A stretch of 10,283 nucleotides of DNA, taken from Solirubrobacterales bacterium. GTDB lineage: Bacteria; Actinomycetota; Thermoleophilia; Solirubrobacterales; Solirubrobacteraceae. Location of the stretch: contig PLYX01000125.1 in NCBI GenBank assembly GCA_003151895.1, forward strand, positions 1-10,283, given 5' to 3'. Numbering within the stretch: the stretch's first letter is position 1; each line of letters opens with the position of its first letter. Below the pieces are notes generated by a model. The model ran no database searches and was not told the origin of the DNA. It saw only the letters and a program-made list of their open reading frames with translations. This document shows, piece by piece, positions 7,236 through 10,283 of the stretch. Both the position numbers and the translations under genes were made by a program.

Positions 7236-8192
7236 CTACTGGGGCGCGTAGATCCCTCTGCGCAACGCCAGCGACTCGCGCATCCCGATCTCCGGGTCGA
7301 GCGCGTCGGCTGGCGCGCCGCGGCTTGCGAGGCCGCTCGCCGAGCGCCAGCCGGCGACCCGTCCAGACAGGGCCGCGAGGTCACGCGAGAGAACCGCGTC
7401 TCCGAGAGCGACCGCCGCCTCGGTAGTGAGCGTCCGCATCGCCTGACGGCCGCGCAACACGCCGTAGCGTCGCAGCAGGTAGCCGCGCGCGAAGCCCGCG
7501 TGGCGTCGCTGCCAGGCCGTGCGGTGCCCGTGCGTGGCCGAGCCGAGGTGCATCCCCACCGCCTCGGGTACCACCACCGTTCCCCAGCCGGCGCCGCGTA
7601 GGCGCAGCGCCAGGTCGAGGTCCTCCGAGTAGGCGAAGATCGCCTCGTCGAGCCCGCCGACGTGGTCCCACGCGGTGCGCCGGTATGCCCCCGCGGCGCC
7701 TGCCGGCCCTGCTAGCCGAGGCCGCGCCTCGCCGGCCCGAGCGACCGGCAGGCCCGCCAGGCGCGGAAAGCCCGCGAGCGTGCTGTCGGCGCACAGCCCG
7801 ACGCTGTCGATCAGCTGCTCGCCGGGCTGCACGAGCAGGCACGCGACCGAGCCCGTCTCAGGCTCGGCTTCCAGCGGCGCGACCAGGCGCTCGAGCCAGT
7901 CGGGGCGGCAGTACACGTCGTTGTTCAGCAGCACCACCACCTCGCCTTCCCCGACATTCGCGCCGCGGTTGCACGCGGCGGCGAAGCTCAGCCGCTCCTC
8001 CGATCGGATCAGCCGGACCGCGGGCCATTCGCGGCCAACCCGCTCGGCGGTCTCCTCGCCGCCGCCGTTGTCGGAGACGATCACCGTGTGCGGGTGGGTC
8101 TGTCGCGCAAGGTGCGACAGGCACTCCCCCGTCAGGTCATAGCGCCCCGAGGTCGGGATCACGATGTCGATTGTGAGCGGCAGGGCGCCCAT
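7236..8192 (-). CDS. Glycosyltransferase family 2, rhamnosyltransferase-like
   Basis: The protein has 318 residues. IDIVIPTSGRYDLTGECL is the first GT-A strand and VIVSDNGGGEETAERV (D41) the second nucleotide-binding block. LSFAAACNRGANVGEGEVVVLLNND ends in the NND (N90-D92) that replaces DXD in this branch. GAYRRTAWDHVGGLDEAIFAYSEDLDLALRLRGAGW contains the catalytic-region ED (E190-D191). MHLGSATHGH supplies the late histidine region. This architecture matches WbbL/RfbF-like rhamnosyltransferases and many actinobacterial surface glycan enzymes; the actual donor is unknown. Length is normal. The ATG at 8192 is preceded by GAGG at a five-base spacing on this strand. The gene ends nine bases from the stop of the convergent GT-C gene and diverges, 35 bp apart, from a decayed GT4 remnant. 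It is a single-gene unit unless transcribed from elsewhere. Confidence 0.92.
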   Translation of the reverse strand: MGALPLTIDIVIPTSGRYDLTGECLSHLARQTHPHTVIVSDNGGGEETAERVGREWPAVRLIRSEERLSFAAACNRGANVGEGEVVVLLNNDVYCRPDWLERLVAPLEAEPETGSVACLLVQPGEQLIDSVGLCADSTLAGFPRLAGLPVARAGEARPRLAGPAGAAGAYRRTAWDHVGGLDEAIFAYSEDLDLALRLRGAGWGTVVVPEAVGMHLGSATHGHRTAWQRRHAGFARGYLLRRYGVLRGRQAMRTLTTEAAVALGDAVLSRDLAALSGRVAGWRSASGLASRGAPADALDPEIGMRESLALRRGIYAPQ

Positions 8193-8227
8193 CCTAGCCT
8201 CTGGCTCGCGGATAACCTTGCACGCTC

Positions 8228-8480
8228 GTGGACCCCGCCAAGCCCACTCACATCGGCCTGAACCTGATCTTCCTGGTGCCCGGCGAGACCGGGGGCATGG
8301 AGGTCTACGCGCGCGAGCTGATCCCGGCGCTGGTCGCCGTCTAAGGCGACGGGCACTTTTAGGACGTTGCGTTTACCACCGGCAAGGCGCCCTGGTACCC
8401 GCCGCCTGGACCGCGCCGCCCAGTTCACCTGGGAGCGCACCGCGCGCTTGACGCTCGAGAGCTACCGCCGTGCGCTATAG
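8228..8480 (+). pseudogene. Internally deleted GT4 glycosyltransferase remnant
   Basis: Starting at GTG 8228, a 38-codon frame reads HIGLNLIFLVPGETGGMEVYARELIPALVA, quoted as two overlapping ideas: a GT4 first strand (HIGLNLIFLVPG) and the GG-x-E acceptor loop (ETGGMEVYARELIPAL). TAA at 8342 stops it. About 80 bases later, in another frame, FTWERTARLTLESYRRAL runs to TAG at 8478. This matches the normal C-terminal tail of GT4 proteins; the intact copy at 667-1716 ends FSWDETARATVAAYEEL. The whole remnant spans 253 bp against about 1,050-1,200 bp for an intact gene, so the middle is missing and the reading frame broken. The bases between the two parts (8345-8420) show only short peptide-like pieces such as FTTGKAPWYP. 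A collapsed assembly is an alternative explanation. Confidence 0.75.
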
Positions 8481-8623
8481 CGGTCTCGCCTTCGTGATTC
8501 CAGGACCCGCGACGAACCCCGGGGTGCTCACGGCGATGACGCGCGGGCTTGAGAACCGGCTTGCGCTCCTCGTGGAAGGGAGCGGCCAAGCAAGACGTGA
8601 CCCCGGCTCTCATAGTTCGTCCA

Positions 8624-8674
8624 TTGCGCTTATCCCGAGTTCGGCATAACGCGCAACTCGGCATAATTGCGCAA
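8624..8674. repeat. Compound direct and inverted repeat with hairpin potential
   Basis: Two near-identical units lie head to tail: TCGGCATAACGCGCAA at 8641-8656 and TCGGCATAATTGCGCAA at 8658-8674. A third, inverted copy, TTGCGCTTATCCCGAGTT, is at 8624-8641. The outer copies can fold into a stem of 17 pairs with one C/C mismatch and a two-base bulge, closing a 13-base loop. No T-run follows, so it is not a standard intrinsic terminator. The repeated TTATGCCGAGTTGCGC-type unit resembles what I remember from ends of tyrosine-recombinase elements, but no recombinase gene is present here and the match is unverified. Confidence 0.65.
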
Positions 8675-8983
8675 GTGCGGAGGACACAGTCAGAGACTGC
8701 CGCTTGGAGTAGAAGGCAGAAGCGAAGTCGGCGGCGCCCCCGGAGCGCGAGCGACGCGGCCGGTTGTTCGCTGGTGTGGTGATTGGGTTCACGGTTGCGA
8801 CGAGCGTTGGCCACGCCATCAGGCAGATGGCGCAGTTAAGCCATCACAACCGCTGGTTTGGAGTCCACTAACGAACTGGATCGGTAGGCAGTAAGAACCA
8901 CCCACTCCGCGGAGGGGTTCCCACTGATGGCGGGCTCCCGCGTCACCGATAGCGTCGCCCAATCCCGCCGTTTCATCCCACGC

Positions 8984-8990
8984 AAGGAGG
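8984..8990 (+). promoter_or_regulatory. Strong Shine-Dalgarno of the secreted protein gene
   Basis: AAGGAGG lies nine bases before the ATG at 9000. It is the strongest ribosome-binding site in the window and fixes the start of the following gene, suggesting high expression. Confidence 0.75.
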
Positions 8991-8999
8991 CGATTCCCG

Positions 9000-10283
9000 A
9001 TGGCAGCGCCGCAGATGAAGATCGTCGCAGTTCTCCGCCGAGCTTTGAAGTTGACGCTTCCGAAGGTCGCGCTGTTGGCGACGGTGATGCTCGCCGTGCC
9101 GGCGAGCGCGCTGGCGACGCCGACGGTCAACATCACGCGCTACAGCAAGGCGATCAGCGGCAACATCGGCGCAACGAGCACAACGGGAGTGACCGCCGTT
9201 GCGTATCTGGTTCGCGGGAACTGCAACCAGCCGTCCGACAACTGCGGCTCGATGGGCACGCCGGTGGGGGGCGACAACATCGTCGATCAGACGCCTTCCG
9301 CTCCCGTGTCCAGCAGCGACGGCAGCTGGTCCACTTCCTTCCTCAATCACGCGCCGGGTGACGGCAACGACACGGTGGTCGTGACGTACCCCACTGGCAC
9401 GGGCGCGCCGGCGCCCGCGACCTATGGCAGCTTCAGCTTCAGCGGTCTCGGCTTCAACATGGCGGACGGTATCGTCAACGTCCAAGGGAACCCAGGCGGG
9501 GGCTCGACCATCACGGTCAACTGTCCGGCCAGTCCCAATCCGTGTGGGATCTCGGCCGTGAGCGGGAACCTCAACCAGCCAGGAAACGTTCACACGCCGC
9601 TGAGCTTCACCTTCAACTCCGGAACGCCTGGGAACTACACGGCCTCGGTGCCCAGTAATCCGGGCTACAACGTCTCCGACACCCTGACGCTCACCGTCAC
9701 CGTGCAGACCAACACCAACGGCAGCCTGAGCAACCTGGTCTACACGTTCCAGGGGTCAGTGCCCGGCGGCGGCGCGGCTCCGACCTGCAGCGCCGACCTG
9801 GTCACGTCCACTGTTACGTGCTCAAACCTCGTGCAGACGTTCTCCCCGAGTAGTGGCACACCGTCGCCGACCTACGACATCACCGACGTGACGAAGGGCG
9901 TCATGATTTCCAACCTGCCCGCGAACTTCCAGGGAGGCCAGGGCGCTACGGCGAGCACCACCTTCCCGCCGCCCGGCATCAGCCCGGGCGACACGATCAC
10001 GCTCGTTGACCATGTCACGGGAACGACCCCGCTGGTCCTGACGACGTTGCACGTCGCCAGCATGAGGGTCGACTTGCTCCAGTTCACCGGTGAATTTGGC
10101 AGTGGCAGCAACGTGACCGGCACCACCAGCACCTGTACGCAGGCGCTGTGGTTCTACGTGAACCCCATGATGGGAGGTGGAGGTTTCCCGTTGGTCTGCC
10201 CGGGGCCCGGCACGACCACGATGACGATCCCCCAGGACATGGAGGGCGGGATTCCCACCCCGGTCGCCCAGACCGACGAGTTC
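9000..10283 (+). CDS. Secreted beta-rich protein with paired cysteines, unknown function (partial at right edge)
   Basis: The frame is open from ATG 9000 to the window end (428 codons, no stop). Residues 1-39 form a Sec signal peptide: basic start (KIVAVLRRALKL), hydrophobic core (VALLATVMLAV) and cleavage site ASALA before T40. The mature part is rich in Thr, Ser, Gly, Asn and Val with alternating hydrophobic residues, as in surface beta-sandwich proteins. Eight cysteines fall in apparent pairs: C75/C82 and C175/C182 (both C-x6-C, exactly 100 residues apart), C263/C274 and C379/C400. A Thr/Ala/Pro linker (about 132-141, GTGAPAPAT) separates likely domains. CSADLVTSTVTCSNL (263-277) resembles a module I recall from secreted Solirubrobacterales proteins. 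I recognise no enzyme motif. The protein may be a cell-surface or extracellular matrix protein; function unknown. It follows the glycan genes in the plus direction but has its own signals and is probably a separate unit. Confidence 0.85.
   Translation, partial: MAAPQMKIVAVLRRALKLTLPKVALLATVMLAVPASALATPTVNITRYSKAISGNIGATSTTGVTAVAYLVRGNCNQPSDNCGSMGTPVGGDNIVDQTPSAPVSSSDGSWSTSFLNHAPGDGNDTVVVTYPTGTGAPAPATYGSFSFSGLGFNMADGIVNVQGNPGGGSTITVNCPASPNPCGISAVSGNLNQPGNVHTPLSFTFNSGTPGNYTASVPSNPGYNVSDTLTLTVTVQTNTNGSLSNLVYTFQGSVPGGGAAPTCSADLVTSTVTCSNLVQTFSPSSGTPSPTYDITDVTKGVMISNLPANFQGGQGATASTTFPPPGISPGDTITLVDHVTGTTPLVLTTLHVASMRVDLLQFTGEFGSGSNVTGTTSTCTQALWFYVNPMMGGGGFPLVCPGPGTTTMTIPQDMEGGIPTPVAQTDEF

Larger units (their letters stand above)
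8481..8999. other. 519-bp region without a convincing gene
   Basis: It holds a repeat/hairpin (8624-8674) and a good ribosome-binding site at its right end (8984-8990). Several open frames exist but lack recognisable protein character. One frame, 8713-8871, contains a hydrophobic run (LFAGVVIGFTVATSV) but has no good start and no supported family. A 10-bp perfect palindrome, CTCCGCGGAG, lies at 8905-8914. GC is visibly lower around 8600-8680 and 8820-8900 than in flanking genes. The promoter for the secreted protein gene should be here, but I could not identify it. Confidence 0.5.

Noticed and set aside
8193..8227. Divergent promoter with GATAAC as -10 box
   Set aside because: No -35 box at a suitable distance; the 35-bp spacer is too short to judge.
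8425..8814. Minus-strand frame of 129 codons
   Set aside because: It crosses the hairpin and the GT4 tail, has no ribosome-binding site, and its translation shows no protein-like pattern.
8896..8919. Hairpin AACC...GGTT around the CTCCGCGGAG palindrome upstream of the secreted gene
   Set aside because: The arms do not share a common centre with the palindrome, and the best fold has only about six pairs with a bulge, too weak to call a riboswitch or terminator.
8973..9593. Minus-strand frame of 206 codons
   Set aside because: It is antisense to the secreted protein gene, which has a strong ribosome-binding site, signal peptide and coherent translation; the antisense product is Arg/Ala/Val/His-rich.

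Overview
The window is GC-rich with a strong G/C third-position bias. Several starts are GTG, and two neighbouring genes overlap by ATGA. This fits a high-GC actinobacterium. The style of the glycosyltransferases and of the secreted protein at the right end recalls soil Thermoleophilia (Solirubrobacterales/Gaiellales), but that placement is an impression from memory. No rRNA, tRNA, CRISPR array or intact transposase gene was seen.

Positions 1 to about 8480 are a cell-surface glycan or lipid-linked saccharide locus. From left to right it holds: the C-terminal half of a sugar C-methyltransferase (+); a GT4 glycosyltransferase (+), joined to the methyltransferase by a 23-codon reading frame that overlaps both neighbours; an abequosyltransferase-like GT2 and a Wzx/RfbX-type flippase (both -, overlapping by 4 bp); a second GT4 (+); a multi-spanning GT-C type glycosyltransferase (+); a rhamnosyltransferase-like GT2 (-); and a decayed GT4 remnant (+). 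The genes form short units of alternating direction rather than one operon. Between the flippase and the second GT4 lies a 150-bp divergent spacer with an almost centred inverted repeat.

The likely division of labour is inferred. The methyltransferase matures a nucleotide-activated deoxysugar. The GT2 and GT4 enzymes build a chain on a lipid carrier at the inner membrane face, and the flippase exports it. The GT-C enzyme adds a residue from a polyprenyl-phosphate sugar on the outer face. No polymerase, ligase, priming transferase or nucleotide-sugar synthesis gene is visible, so the locus must continue to the left or be completed elsewhere.

Positions 8481-8999 carry no convincing gene. They hold a compact repeat and hairpin (8624-8674) that resembles a mobile-element end or recombination site. 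From 9000 to the right edge a new gene begins with an excellent ribosome-binding site. It encodes a secreted, beta-rich, cysteine-paired protein of unknown function that runs off the window.

The most interesting points are the bridging mini-frame, the GT4 whose usual first EX7E glutamate is a tyrosine, the GT4 remnant beside the repeat/hairpin, and the secreted protein with two C-x6-C loops exactly 100 residues apart.
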